Shown: positions 1 to 7,531 of the stretch, piece by piece | Layout of the letters: the number at the start of each line of letters is the position of its first letter | Position numbering within the stretch: position 1 is the stretch's first letter | NCBI GenBank assembly: GCA_964596645.1 | Contig: CAZQVB010000038.1 | Coordinates: forward strand, 1-38,901 | Source of the DNA: CAVQEK01 sp964596645 | Lineage (GTDB): Bacteria > Bacteroidota > Bacteroidia > Cytophagales > Cyclobacteriaceae | Length of the DNA: 38,901 nt | Reading direction: 5' to 3' | The notes under the pieces: generated by a model | Seen by the model: the letters and a program-made list of their open reading frames with translations, nothing else | Database searches by the model: none | Told to the model about the DNA's origin: nothing | Position numbers and translations under genes: made by a program

Positions 1-320
1 TTCGCCTCATAAAATTGTACTATTTTAATTGCTTAAGTCTTAGAATACACACAGATCATTTTACAAATGCGTGTATTGTCTACAAAATAACGTGCCTTCA
101 CCAGAGCAACCTGCCCCCGTTGGCGGTCAGCGATGTGCTCCGCCATGGCCAGTGTCGGCGCAAGGCAGCAATTACAGCCAGAGTCGTTCGTGCATAGCTC
201 AGCCCATTGGCCAGACTGTTGGTCGTAATTTGATTGCTTAAATGTATTGGGTCATTGCCACCTGGCGAATGATACTTCGCTATATTTCGCAGGAGCTGTA
301 CCGAAGCCTGCGCCAGCTTG
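1..320. other. left-edge region without a supported gene
   Basis: No gene is convincing here. A minus-strand frame is open from about 255 to a TAA at 33-35, with codons that look moderately GC-rich, but it has no ATG near its 5' end (only an internal ATG giving about 37 residues) and I recognise no family. A plus-strand frame at 15-197 overlaps it and looks like chance. The region could hold the tail of a decayed gene. Confidence 0.4.
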
Positions 321-794
321 TCACAATCTGTACAGCTTCATGTCTATTTTAAACATAAACTTTCTTACCGTATCACTTTCCTGGGCATACAGCCTAGGCA
401 TATGACCGTCTTCCGGAAAGAAAATGGCCATATCTCCCTGTTGTAGTCTGATCTTACAGTAAGTGGAGGGAACATGAAACAATTGAAAATCATTGTCAGC
501 ATCGTATGCTGTACTCGGCGAAAGGTTGTCCAGCCGCTCCCAGCCATTCACTTCCTCACCTTCGGCTATGTAGTGAACGTCGATGTAGCGTCTGTGACTT
601 TCAAATTTGGAGTTGGCTCCATCGCCCGTTTCATAGCGCTGTATCATCACATAGGCGTCATCGCCTTGCAAGGCATATTGCTCTTCTTGCTGCTTATCAG
701 CATTATGCATGATCCACGTGTCTATGTTTTCGAATATCGTAAATGCCCTGCACAGGGTCTGCCATTGCGGATCTTTGGTGTTACAAACAATCAT
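321..794 (-). CDS. YhcH/YjgK/YiaL family (DUF386) protein
   Basis: A 157-residue cytoplasmic protein of the YhcH/YjgK/YiaL family, a small cupin-like beta-barrel associated with sialic acid, gulonate and other sugar-acid catabolism; EbgC of E. coli belongs to the same family. The family signature is visible as ESHRRYIDVHYIAEGEE in the middle and FFPEDGHMP near the C-terminus, which carry the conserved Glu and His residues expected to bind metal. Length is normal for the family (about 150). It follows the large TRAP permease on the same strand with only 25 bases between them, so it is probably the last gene of the dctP-dctQ-dctM operon. The same pairing occurs in E. coli yiaL-yiaMNO. The natural substrate cannot be read from the sequence; a role in handling the imported sugar acid is inference. 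Confidence 0.88.
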   Translation of the reverse strand: MIVCNTKDPQWQTLCRAFTIFENIDTWIMHNADKQQEEQYALQGDDAYVMIQRYETGDGANSKFESHRRYIDVHYIAEGEEVNGWERLDNLSPSTAYDADNDFQLFHVPSTYCKIRLQQGDMAIFFPEDGHMPRLYAQESDTVRKFMFKIDMKLYRL

Positions 795-819
795 AGTTGC
801 ATCAGTAAAGTAAGAAATA

Positions 820-2159
820 TCAGTCGCCCATCAGTGATGGGAAAAAAGTAGTGACCTGGGGTATAAAAGTGATTAAAAGTTGCACAAGGAACATGATGGC
901 TAAGAAGCGCAAAACATNNNNNNNNNNGCTATCGATACCCTGCCTACGGCCCCCGCCACAAACAGTGTAGTACCCACCGGTGGCGTCACCAGGCCTATGA
1001 CGAGGTTGGACACCACCATCACGCCAAAGTGCACGGCCGAAAGCCCGGTATGCATACCTATGGCTTCGCTGATGGGAATGAGCACGGGAACCACCACCAG
1101 CAGGCCTGGCCCTACATCGATGAACATGCCCACAAAAAGAAGACAAATATTGAGTATGAGCAACACCAGTATCTTTCTTATTTGCAGATAGTTTTCCGGG
1201 CTCAGATCATCTGCCCACACGCTCATAATGGTGTCGGTAGCGGTGAGCAAGCCTTCGGTAAGTATACCGGGCACTTTGCCTATGCTGAGCGTCCAGGCGA
1301 AGAGGCTGGCAGCAGCCAGCAAAAAGCTGAGTGCAGCCGTAGTTTTGGCAGCCGATATAAACAGCGCCGGCAATCGGCGAATGTTCAGTTGCCGATACAC
1401 CATCAGACCTACCGCCAACGCATACAACACCGCTATGGCCGAAGCTTCGGTAGCTGTGAAAACGCCACCGAGAATGCCCCAGAAAATGATGACAGCCAGC
1501 AACAGCGCCGGTAGCGACTGCCTACCGCTTCGTATTACGCTTCGCCAATCTGACTTTTCTTCCAGCCGTACCGGAAACTTTCGCGCGTAGCGCCTGCTGA
1601 TTACGATGAGCCCTACACCAATGAGCAGCCCCGGGCCCAGACCACCTACAAAGAGTTTTTCTATAGACACATTGGCGATGGTGCCGTAGATCAGCAGTGC
1701 TATACTGGGTGGAATAAGCGCACCCGTGGTGCCGGCACACGCAGCCAATGCGGTAGCAAATGGCCTGGGGAAGCCGTTTTTTTCCAATGCCGGTATCATC
1801 ATGCCGCCTATGGCTGCGCATGTGGCAGCCGATGCACCCGATACGGCGCCAAACATTTGAGAAGATAATATGGTGACGATGGGCATACCTGAGCGGCGGT
1901 GCCCAAGCAGCGAGCGCACAAGGGCTATGAGCTTCACAGATAAGCCGCCCTGGCTCATTATTTCCCCGGCCAATATGAAAAATGGCACAGCAAGAAAAGC
2001 ATAAAAAGAAGCCAGTGATCTTGAGGTTTCAAGACCTACCATTATTGTGTCTATGTCTGCGTAGGCCAGTGCTGCCAGCGACGATAAGATCATGCAGAAT
2101 GCCACCGGTACATCCAGCAGCAGCAAAATCATAAATGTGGTGATGAGAATAACCGTCAT
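820..2159 (-). CDS. TRAP transporter large permease (DctM-like), interrupted by an assembly gap
   Basis: Large membrane subunit of a tripartite ATP-independent periplasmic (TRAP) transporter, which couples sodium or proton flow to solute uptake across the inner membrane. The sequence is almost wholly hydrophobic helices with DctM hallmarks: AVPFFILAGEIMSQGG near residue 60, FGAVSGASAATCAAIG near 110, FTATEASAIAVLYAL in the centre and LVTPPVGTTLFVAG near the C-terminus. The start ATG overlaps the dctQ stop as ATGA. The run of Ns at 918-927 lies between residue 410 and the last 31 residues, and the two sides are in different frames, so the placeholder length is wrong. Both sides align well with the second DctM in this window, so the gene is most likely intact, at about 447 residues, rather than a pseudogene. 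Confidence 0.85.
918..927. other. assembly gap (10 N)
   Basis: Ten consecutive undetermined bases inside the dctM gene. The reading frame changes across them, so the true length differs from ten. Frame continuity needs a length of 2 modulo 3; alignment with the second DctM in this window suggests six missing residues, which corresponds to 14 bases. Confidence 0.95.
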
Positions 2160-2620
2160 ATCTGATTGTTGGCTAGCCTGCAATATTGCCAGAGGTCGCG
2201 TGTGGCGTATACGAGCATAAACAAAGTGCCCAGCGGACAAGCGCCATACACCAATGTGCGGCTTATGCCAAGGGCAGGCATAGTCCAGTTGGCCATAAAA
2301 AAGCTCACCTGAGTGCTGTAGTACAGCAAGATGAGCATGCCCGATATGGTGATCAGCTTGGAAAAAATAGTGAAGAAAATCTGCCAGCGCCCTTTCAGGT
2401 TGCTCAGCAAATAGTTGAACGCATAGTGGGCATACTCCCGTGTGGCAACCGCAGCACCAAGAAAGGTGAGCCATACCAGCAGCACCTGAGCCAATTCATC
2501 GCCCCAGTAAATGGAAAAGCCAAGCACAAACCGGCAAAACACGTTGGCACCCACCACCAGCGACATCACCGCCAGAATGATAAATAACAGGCTATCCAGT
2601 ATGAAATCAATGGTTTTCAT
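2156..2620 (-). CDS. TRAP transporter small permease (DctQ-like)
   Basis: Small membrane subunit (154 residues, four predicted helices) of the TRAP transporter. The DctQ signature is present: FCRFVLGFSIYWGDELAQVLLVWLTFLGAAVATREYAH, with the conserved Arg, the acidic pair (DE) and the WLTFLGAA helix. It would pair with the large permease encoded immediately downstream. The start ATG at 2620 overlaps the stop of dctP (ATGA), and its own stop overlaps the ATG of dctM (ATGA), so the three genes look translationally coupled. Confidence 0.92.
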   Translation of the reverse strand: MKTIDFILDSLLFIILAVMSLVVGANVFCRFVLGFSIYWGDELAQVLLVWLTFLGAAVATREYAHYAFNYLLSNLKGRWQIFFTIFSKLITISGMLILLYYSTQVSFFMANWTMPALGISRTLVYGACPLGTLFMLVYATRDLWQYCRLANNQI

Positions 2621-3681
2621 GGTGTGTCATATTGTGCGGCAAGCGCATTGATCTGTTCGAAAAGATGGTATGGGGCATCGGGGTGGTTAAGAAAAAATTG
2701 CTCGTACTGAGGTGCCACAAGCTGTCGAAAGGATTTTTTTGCCGCTATGTGATTCACCTGCACGCCCAGCGCTTGCATTTGAGTGAGCGCATCTTCGGTG
2801 GAAGCATGCCATACGCTGTCAAACGCCGCTGTCACCTGCTTTGCCGCTTGCTGTATTCTGAGCTGATAATTCATGGGCAGTTGCCGAAACCAGTCGTGAT
2901 TTACAATAATGATATGCTGATTGGCAAAATGCTCGGTCAGGGTAAAGCAGGAGCAGCCTGTTTCGTCGTATCGGTAGGAGATAAACACGCGGGCACTGTT
3001 CTCTGCACCATCTACCACCCCCGTTTTCAGTGCCTGGTACAACTCGCCAAAAGGAATCGGCGTGGCACTGGCACCCATTGCGTTTATGGCATTGATCATG
3101 GTTGGGCTTTCCATCACGCGGATCTTCAGCCCGTTCAGGTCGTCGGGTTGTTCTATGCACCCGGCACCCGGCTTGGGTTTGTAAAAGATATTGCGAAAGC
3201 CGGTGCCGTAGAAAGCCAGCCCGAGCAGGTTGTGCTTCGTAAGCCGCTGAAGAAACTGTGCTCCGACAGGTCCGTTGAGTACCGTTTTATGATGCTCCTC
3301 TGTAAGGAACAAATAGGGCAGATCGAGTATGCTGTAGGCAGGGTCTATGGTAGTGACCACCGACGAGTTCACCTGCACTGCCTCTACCACGCCCAGATAG
3401 CATGTTTCGAGCAATTGGCGCTCACTGCCCACCATGCCCTGGTCGTAGAAGTTAACCTCTATTTCACCTGCCGCTATATTGTGCTCAGGAGATGCTTTAG
3501 CCAGCGCTTCTTTAAACAGTCGTGAGGCATCCCAGATTTTGCTGTCGGGTTTTAGCTCATTGCTCAGCCTGAAGACCAGCGAAGGCTTTCGGCGCTTTTC
3601 TGCCTCTTTCTCCGGCGTACTACATGCCGGCCACAAGAGCAGGAATAAGCCGATAACGATGGATGAAAAAGGTGCGGGCAT
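2617..3681 (-). CDS. TRAP transporter substrate-binding subunit (DctP-like), lipoprotein
   Basis: Extracytoplasmic solute-binding protein that would deliver a small acid to the DctQM permease. From the ATG at 3681 it has 354 residues; a longer frame starts only with TTG at 3693, so ATG is preferred. The N-terminus is a hydrophobic signal ending in WPAC (Cys20) followed by an acidic and lysine-rich stretch, which suggests a lipoprotein, although Trp at -3 is atypical. DctP hallmarks include LPYLF, LKIRVMESP (with the Arg that binds the substrate carboxylate in this family) and FGELYQALKTGVVDGAEN. First gene of the operon. The substrate is unknown; a sugar acid is suggested by the YiaL-type gene at the operon end. 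Confidence 0.9.
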   Translation of the reverse strand: MPAPFSSIVIGLFLLLWPACSTPEKEAEKRRKPSLVFRLSNELKPDSKIWDASRLFKEALAKASPEHNIAAGEIEVNFYDQGMVGSERQLLETCYLGVVEAVQVNSSVVTTIDPAYSILDLPYLFLTEEHHKTVLNGPVGAQFLQRLTKHNLLGLAFYGTGFRNIFYKPKPGAGCIEQPDDLNGLKIRVMESPTMINAINAMGASATPIPFGELYQALKTGVVDGAENSARVFISYRYDETGCSCFTLTEHFANQHIIIVNHDWFRQLPMNYQLRIQQAAKQVTAAFDSVWHASTEDALTQMQALGVQVNHIAAKKSFRQLVAPQYEQFFLNHPDAPYHLFEQINALAAQYDTP

Positions 3682-3796
3682 AGCGGCCGTCAATATAGTT
3701 ATAAATACTTATGTAGGACATAAATGAAATGATTCTTTTACCACAACTGACCACCCATATCTTCGTGCTCGCCTCCAACATTTCGCATATACGCTC

Positions 3797-3804
3797 TATC
3801 TTTG
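3797..3804 (+). promoter_or_regulatory. TAnnTTTG -7 box upstream of the TRIC-family gene
   Basis: TATCTTTG matches the Bacteroidota sigma-A -7 consensus TAnnTTTG exactly. It lies 20 bases upstream of a TTG codon at 3825, which is where homology to the TRIC family begins. No clear -33 TTG is seen at the usual spacing. The position inside the longer ATG frame argues that translation starts downstream. Confidence 0.5.
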
Positions 3805-3824
3805 CCCCATCAAAAACAGCGGCT

Positions 3825-4439
3825 TTGGACCTACAATATGTACTTGAATTGATCGGCACCTACTTCTTTGCCATTTCGGGGGCTGTGGCTATGGAAGACC
3901 GTGAGTCGGACTGGTTTGGTGCCAGCTTCACCGGATTTATCACCGCCATCGGCGGGGGCACCATACGCGACATAGTGATTGGTAGCTACCCACTTTTCTG
4001 GGTCGGCGACGTGTATTTTATCTATGCCATCATTCTGGGCGTCATCACCACCTTTATTTTTTATCGGTTTGTAGTAAGATTGCGCCGTACGCTCCTTTTT
4101 TTTGATACGGTAGGCATTTCATTTTTTACCATTCTCGGTGTGGAAAAATCGCTTCATGTGGGGGTGCACCCTGAGATAGCAGCCATCATGGGCATGTTTA
4201 CGGCCATAATGGGTGGGGTGATCCGCGATACGCTCACAAATGCCGTGCCGGTGCTGTTTAGAAAGGAAATATATGCCACGGCATGCCTGGCCGGTGCCAT
4301 TTGCTATTTGGTACTCAACTACTATGGCATAGCGCGCAATCCCAATTTATTGATCTCGTCGGGGCTTATTTTTACCATACGCCTGCTGGCCATTCGCTTC
4401 AAACTGAGCCTGCCACAGCTGGGCAATAAAAATGGTTGA
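3825..4439 (+). CDS. trimeric intracellular cation channel family (UPF0126/YicG-like) membrane protein
   Basis: Inner-membrane protein of the bacterial TRIC-like family (UPF0126), made of two repeated three-helix units plus a seventh helix. Both repeat signatures are visible: AIGGGTIRDIVIG in the first half and AIMGGVIRDTLTN in the second. In bacteria some members are potassium-permeable channels and others are reported glycine transporters, so the transported species is uncertain. I chose a TTG start at 3825, giving 204 residues, which fits the family length and puts the hydrophobic LELIGTYFFAISGA helix right at the N-terminus. The frame extends upstream to an ATG at 3729, but those 32 extra residues look unrelated and contain a perfect -7 promoter box. 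Its 3' end faces the WD40 gene with 12 bases between them. Confidence 0.85.
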   Translation: MDLQYVLELIGTYFFAISGAVAMEDRESDWFGASFTGFITAIGGGTIRDIVIGSYPLFWVGDVYFIYAIILGVITTFIFYRFVVRLRRTLLFFDTVGISFFTILGVEKSLHVGVHPEIAAIMGMFTAIMGGVIRDTLTNAVPVLFRKEIYATACLAGAICYLVLNYYGIARNPNLLISSGLIFTIRLLAIRFKLSLPQLGNKNG

Positions 4440-4451
4440 GGAAGATGGCAG

Positions 4452-5543
4452 TTATTTCAAATCCTTATTGTTCAGTATCTGATCGGCTATGCGATGATAT
4501 ACATCCTGCCGGTGTTGCGTGTCTGACAGCAGCATGTACAGCGAGATCAGCCCACTATCTTCATGAGCTGTGAGCATGAGGCGGCCATCGGCCGAAAAGT
4601 GTATGTACTCAATGCGCGGCATGCTCAGTTCGAACACCAACTCGTAATCAGCCATACGGTAAAACTTCAGCGACTTTTCATGACCACCGGCGGTGAGATA
4701 CAAATCGTCGGGTGTGAAGGCCACAGCTTCCATACGCAGCGGCTGCTCAAAAGCTTTGAGCAGTTGGCCACTTTCTTTGTCGAATACCCGCACCACATTG
4801 TCGAACGAGGCCGTAGCCAGCAGGCGCTCATCAGAGGTAAGTCGCACTGACTTCACAGACGCTTCAAAGCCAGTATACTCTTTCGCCAACTTGCCCGTGC
4901 CTACGTGTACCAGCTTGGCAAAGCCACCGTAGTGTGTGCCGCCACCGGGCTGCGGCGTCTGTACATTGCCACCGACCAGTATGTGGCTGTCGTCGTTCAG
5001 AAATTGCAGTGAATTGATGGTGGAGCCTACATTCACCCTTCGGATTTGCTGCCATGTGGGCACATCCCAAAATACTATGTCTCCTTTTTCTGTACCTGCG
5101 GCCAGTGTCTGCCCGTCATGCGACCAGGTGAGGCCATCCAGCCCCTGATCGTGCTCCAGCGAATGCAGCAATTTGCCTGTGGCCGCTTCCCAAATATTCA
5201 CCATAAAGTCTTCACCACCCGTAGCAGCCAGCTTGCTGTCGGGCGAGAAGGTAACACATTCTATTTCGGAGTCGTGTGCGGCTTCCCACACCAGCGCGCC
5301 ATCGGCTACACGCCACATCATCACGTTGTAGCCAAACTTAGAGCCTGAAAGCACAAGTCTGCCATCTGGTGATATTTCGGCTGCTTCTACCGAGCGCAAC
5401 AATGGCGCAAAATCGGCTATCCGGCTCCACAAATGCACGATCTCCGGCGCATTTGTATTATAAATGTCATGTTGTGCCAGCAGGCTGTGGCTGATGGGCA
5501 CGGCAAAGAATATGGTGAGTAAAGGTGTGGCAAGTCTTTTCAT
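4452..5543 (-). CDS. secreted WD40-repeat beta-propeller protein
   Basis: A 363-residue protein with about seven WD40-type repeats, so probably a single beta-propeller. Each repeat shows the pattern of hydrophobic strand, SPDG/SPDS turn and a terminal W or F (for example ISPDGRLVLSGS, FSPDSKLAATGGED, LTSDERLLATASFD, FSADGRLMLTAHED). The ATG at 5543 is preferred because it begins a clean signal peptide (MKRLATPLLTIFFAVPISHSLLA, cut before QHD); the longer frame to 5591 begins with TTG. The protein is therefore expected in the periplasm or outside. WD40 propellers usually act as binding scaffolds; no enzymatic motif is visible and the partner is unknown. It is monocistronic and convergent with the TRIC gene. 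Confidence 0.82.
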   Translation of the reverse strand: MKRLATPLLTIFFAVPISHSLLAQHDIYNTNAPEIVHLWSRIADFAPLLRSVEAAEISPDGRLVLSGSKFGYNVMMWRVADGALVWEAAHDSEIECVTFSPDSKLAATGGEDFMVNIWEAATGKLLHSLEHDQGLDGLTWSHDGQTLAAGTEKGDIVFWDVPTWQQIRRVNVGSTINSLQFLNDDSHILVGGNVQTPQPGGGTHYGGFAKLVHVGTGKLAKEYTGFEASVKSVRLTSDERLLATASFDNVVRVFDKESGQLLKAFEQPLRMEAVAFTPDDLYLTAGGHEKSLKFYRMADYELVFELSMPRIEYIHFSADGRLMLTAHEDSGLISLYMLLSDTQHRQDVYHRIADQILNNKDLK

Positions 5544-5858
5544 AAAAGGAGTTTTGTCTGCCTGAACGATGCGTCCAAGTGACTCGGGCAAATCTACACG
5601 AGTTGAGCCAATTTTTGATCAGGGCGGTTCTTATTATGACATGGCCTGCATCTGTGGCAGCATTGCTCAGCCAAACTCGAAGCGCTACACAAAAATTACA
5701 CACACTTAGTGGTGAGTCATATTAAAAATAATAAAAAATCCACTAGATTCGGACATATATAGTGCGACCAACAACCAATGTAGTTGCTGGTTGTTGGTCG
5801 CATCGGTTTCATTGGAGAAAGTTCATAAAATTATACTAAACCATTAAAAATTTTAAAA
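5544..5858. other. intergenic region at the left edge of an AT-rich islet
   Basis: Between the WD40 gene and the AT-rich lipoprotein gene. Base composition shifts from mixed to strongly AT-rich at about 5.7 kb. The only clear structure is the inverted repeat at 5763-5802, listed separately. No gene is supported; an unstarted-looking minus frame at 5467-5703 overlaps the WD40 gene and is rejected. Confidence 0.6.
5763..5802. repeat. 15-bp perfect inverted repeat with 10-base loop
   Basis: The arms 5763-5777 (TGCGACCAACAACCA) and 5788-5802 are perfect reverse complements around a 10-base loop. No T-run follows on either side, so it is not a typical intrinsic terminator. It sits 57 bases upstream of the lipoprotein gene, near the composition boundary. 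It could be a boundary or attachment-type sequence, an mRNA leader structure or an operator; none of these can be chosen from the sequence. Confidence 0.75.
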
Positions 5859-6449
5859 ATGAGTAATGAATTTAAGCTATTAGGATTAGGAATTCTATTT
5901 TTTGCTCTTGGATGTAATGAAGACAATGAGTTAAAAGACTCTAAACTTTTAAATTCATTTAGTATGAATACAAATAATCAATCATGGAAACCTTCTATTA
6001 TTAATAGTGATTCGTGTTATTCGACCTTTCAAGGTGAATGGTCTGGGATAAATGACAAGCCATTTTTTAGAATCATTGCCTACAGAGATTCGCAAATAAG
6101 AACAAATCATGAGAGTGAAAATATATTAAGAGTTCAGATTATGAATCTTAGTGAGGAGGGCAAATATAATATCAATGATCCCATGGGTGATTTTACATCC
6201 TATGCAATGTTTATTATTAATGAATCAGGAGATCAAAAGATATATGTTAACAGTGACACAAAAACATCTTTTATAGTTAATGTCGACGAATTATTTCCTC
6301 TTGACGGAACTCTATTAGAAGGCATTAGTGGCGCCTTTTCCGGAATATTATACAATAAAACAAATTCTAGCGATTCAATCATAATAGATAATGGTAAATT
6401 TATCTTCAAAAAAGTGAATTGGGGAAATTTCTTCCACTGTGAGGAATAG
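5859..6449 (+). CDS. putative lipoprotein of unknown function (DUF6252-like)
   Basis: A 196-residue protein from an AT-rich stretch unlike its GC-richer surroundings. The N-terminus is a lipoprotein signal ending in FALGC (Cys19), followed by NEDNE, an acidic run of the kind found near the lipidated Cys of surface-exposed Bacteroidota lipoproteins. The rest appears beta-rich with no enzyme motif; the FSMNTNNQSWKPS opening, a central EGKYNINDP element and a late SGAFSGILYNKTNSSDSIIIDNGKF-type end resemble DUF6252-type lipoproteins, but this is a memory-based resemblance. It stands alone between an inverted repeat and the REP-like repeats, which suggests acquisition with the islet. Function is unknown. 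Confidence 0.65.
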   Translation: MSNEFKLLGLGILFFALGCNEDNELKDSKLLNSFSMNTNNQSWKPSIINSDSCYSTFQGEWSGINDKPFFRIIAYRDSQIRTNHESENILRVQIMNLSEEGKYNINDPMGDFTSYAMFIINESGDQKIYVNSDTKTSFIVNVDELFPLDGTLLEGISGAFSGILYNKTNSSDSIIIDNGKFIFKKVNWGNFFHCEE

Positions 6450-6460
6450 TTTTTTATTAA

Positions 6461-6560
6461 GCTATGGAAAATGCGATGTACAAACTGACCCGTTTCAATG
6501 GATTAAAAACGTTGGCTATGTAAATTGTAAACATGAACCAAACCGTTTCAACGGTTTAAT
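6461..6560 (+). repeat. degenerate REP-like repeats upstream of the transposase gene
   Basis: Two partial copies in tandem. The first (6461-6511) runs GCTATGGAAA ... CCGTTTCAATGGATTAAAAACG and resembles 7880-7926. The second (6514-6560) runs GGCTATGTAAA ... CATGAACC and ends in a small palindrome at 6540-6557 with 8-bp arms AAACCGTT and AACGGTTT around TC. The second ends 12 bases before the transposase start codon. The same ATGAACCAAACC-palindrome order recurs at 7044-7068. Confidence 0.75.
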
Positions 6561-6571
6561 AAATAACCACC

Positions 6572-7018
6572 ATGCCTCATTCATTGAATAAGATATGGAT
6601 TCACGCCATATGGTCAACAAAGGAGAGAACTCCGGTCATCGCTTCTGCCATAGAGAAAAAGGTGCATAAATTCATCTCTGACCAGTTGCGTGAGCAGGGA
6701 TGCCCGGTGCGAATAATAAACGGAATGCCCGATCATATTCATTGTTTGTTTTTATTAAATCCACAAAAATCCATTGCTGATGTTGTGAAACAAATAAAGG
6801 GCAGTAGCTCGCATTACATCAATCAAAACCATTTGACCCTGGAAAAATTTGCATGGCAAACGGGATATGCCGCCTACTCAGTATCAGAATCGGTAGTTAA
6901 AAAGGTGTTTGATTATATCAACAATCAAAAGCATCACCATAAGAAAAAATCCTTTCTGAAAGATTATGAAGGGTTTGTAAAGCTTTACGGAATGGAACAT
7001 AAATATCCCACGGTTTAA
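6572..7018 (+). CDS. IS200-like/REP-associated tyrosine (Y1) transposase
   Basis: A 148-residue single-strand DNA transposase of the IS200/IS605 TnpA and RAYT superfamily. The HUH motif is DHIH (His55 and His57), preceded by GMP. The catalytic tyrosine is expected at Tyr115 in DYINNQ, with Gln119 four residues later, matching the Tyr/Gln spacing of IS608 TnpA. A basic HHHKKK tail follows. Length is normal for a stand-alone Y1 enzyme and the frame is intact, so it may be active. No tnpB is present. Palindromic repeats of one family lie immediately upstream, over the 3' end and downstream, which favours a RAYT that acts on REP-like sequences over a plain IS. The last codons and the stop lie inside a perfect palindrome. 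Confidence 0.88.
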   Translation: MPHSLNKIWIHAIWSTKERTPVIASAIEKKVHKFISDQLREQGCPVRIINGMPDHIHCLFLLNPQKSIADVVKQIKGSSSHYINQNHLTLEKFAWQTGYAAYSVSESVVKKVFDYINNQKHHHKKKSFLKDYEGFVKLYGMEHKYPTV

Positions 7019-7026
7019 ACCGTGGG
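7007..7026. repeat. perfect 20-nt palindrome over the transposase stop codon
   Basis: Two perfect 10-bp arms without a loop, left arm CCCACGGTTT. The transposase codons for Pro-Thr-Val and the TAA stop (7016-7018) lie within it. It is the short form of the palindromes at 7855-7883 and 8014-8046, which share the same core with one extra central T. Confidence 0.9.
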
Positions 7027-7190
7027 CTCTGAAAATCATAATCATGAACCAAACCATTTCAATGGTTTTAAACCGTGGGCAGATGATAATCGCCGGATTG
7101 AGCACCTCGAAACCCAAATGCCCATCTAGGTTTATCATCCATTAAAAATAAAACGATAAACAACCATAAACCTCGGTTTGACCGTAGGCA
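7019..7190 (+). repeat. composite REP-like repeat, copy A
   Basis: About 170 bases: the right arm of the 7007-7026 palindrome, a spacer, a small palindrome at 7051-7068 (arms AAACCATT and AATGGTTT), TAAACCGTGGGC, then a conserved block GATAATC..CGGATTGA..ACCTCGAA.CCCAAATGC ... AACGATAAACAACCAT, and a decayed palindrome at 7171-7189. It aligns along its length with copy B at 7873-8046, which lies on the other side of the toxin-antitoxin genes. Confidence 0.85.
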
Positions 7191-7306
7191 ACAAAAAATA
7201 GCCATCTTTTCTTGAAGATGAGGCCTCCAAAATATACCTTCTGTTATAATAATGGCTTGTTAGCTACTATTGTCCTTCTTTAAAACGTTTTGCCAATAAT
7301 CGGAGA

Positions 7307-7314
7307 TAAATTTG
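7307..7314 (+). promoter_or_regulatory. TAnnTTTG -7 box of the toxin-antitoxin operon
   Basis: TAAATTTG matches the Bacteroidota -7 consensus and lies 25 bases before the antitoxin ATG. A TTTG occurs at 7289-7292, but the 14-base spacing is shorter than the usual ~19, so the -33 assignment is doubtful. Confidence 0.5.
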
Positions 7315-7339
7315 TTATGGGTTTTAATATTATTGAGGT

Positions 7340-7531
7340 ATGAGAAAGGTAAAGCTAAAAGAATATTTAATTCGAATTGCCGACAGGTTGACTGAAGATT
7401 CAACCCTCGAGGATGTATATGAGCAACTTTCATTATTGGCTGATATTGAAGAATCCGAAGAACAGGTTGAAAAAGGAGAAGTATTAACTCAAAGGGAAGT
7501 TAAAGAACGATCCACAGAATGGCTCAAGTAA
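7340..7531 (+). CDS. antitoxin of a type II toxin-antitoxin pair
   Basis: A 63-residue, highly charged, helix-rich protein. The second half (EQVEKGEVLTQREVKERSTEWLK) is the toxin-wrapping type of tail seen in small antitoxins paired with RelE/ParE toxins, with the usual G-x-x-x-(T/S)-x-x-E-x-(K/R)-x-x-x-x-W pattern. No clear DNA-binding motif can be named in the short N-terminus. It overlaps the toxin gene by 13 bases in another frame, so translation is probably coupled. In such pairs the antitoxin neutralises the toxin and may repress the shared promoter; that this happens here is inference from context. Confidence 0.78.
   Translation: MRKVKLKEYLIRIADRLTEDSTLEDVYEQLSLLADIEESEEQVEKGEVLTQREVKERSTEWLK

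Noticed and set aside
15..197. 60-codon plus-strand frame at the left edge
   Set aside because: No family pattern, and an equally long open frame lies on the opposite strand; not enough to call a gene.
820..1146. Separate minus-strand gene covering the end of dctM
   Set aside because: Only its last 31 residues are real DctM sequence; the rest is a shifted frame created by the wrong gap length.
3682..3693. TTG start of the first DctP protein
   Set aside because: An ATG four codons later begins a normal signal peptide; the extra residues add nothing.
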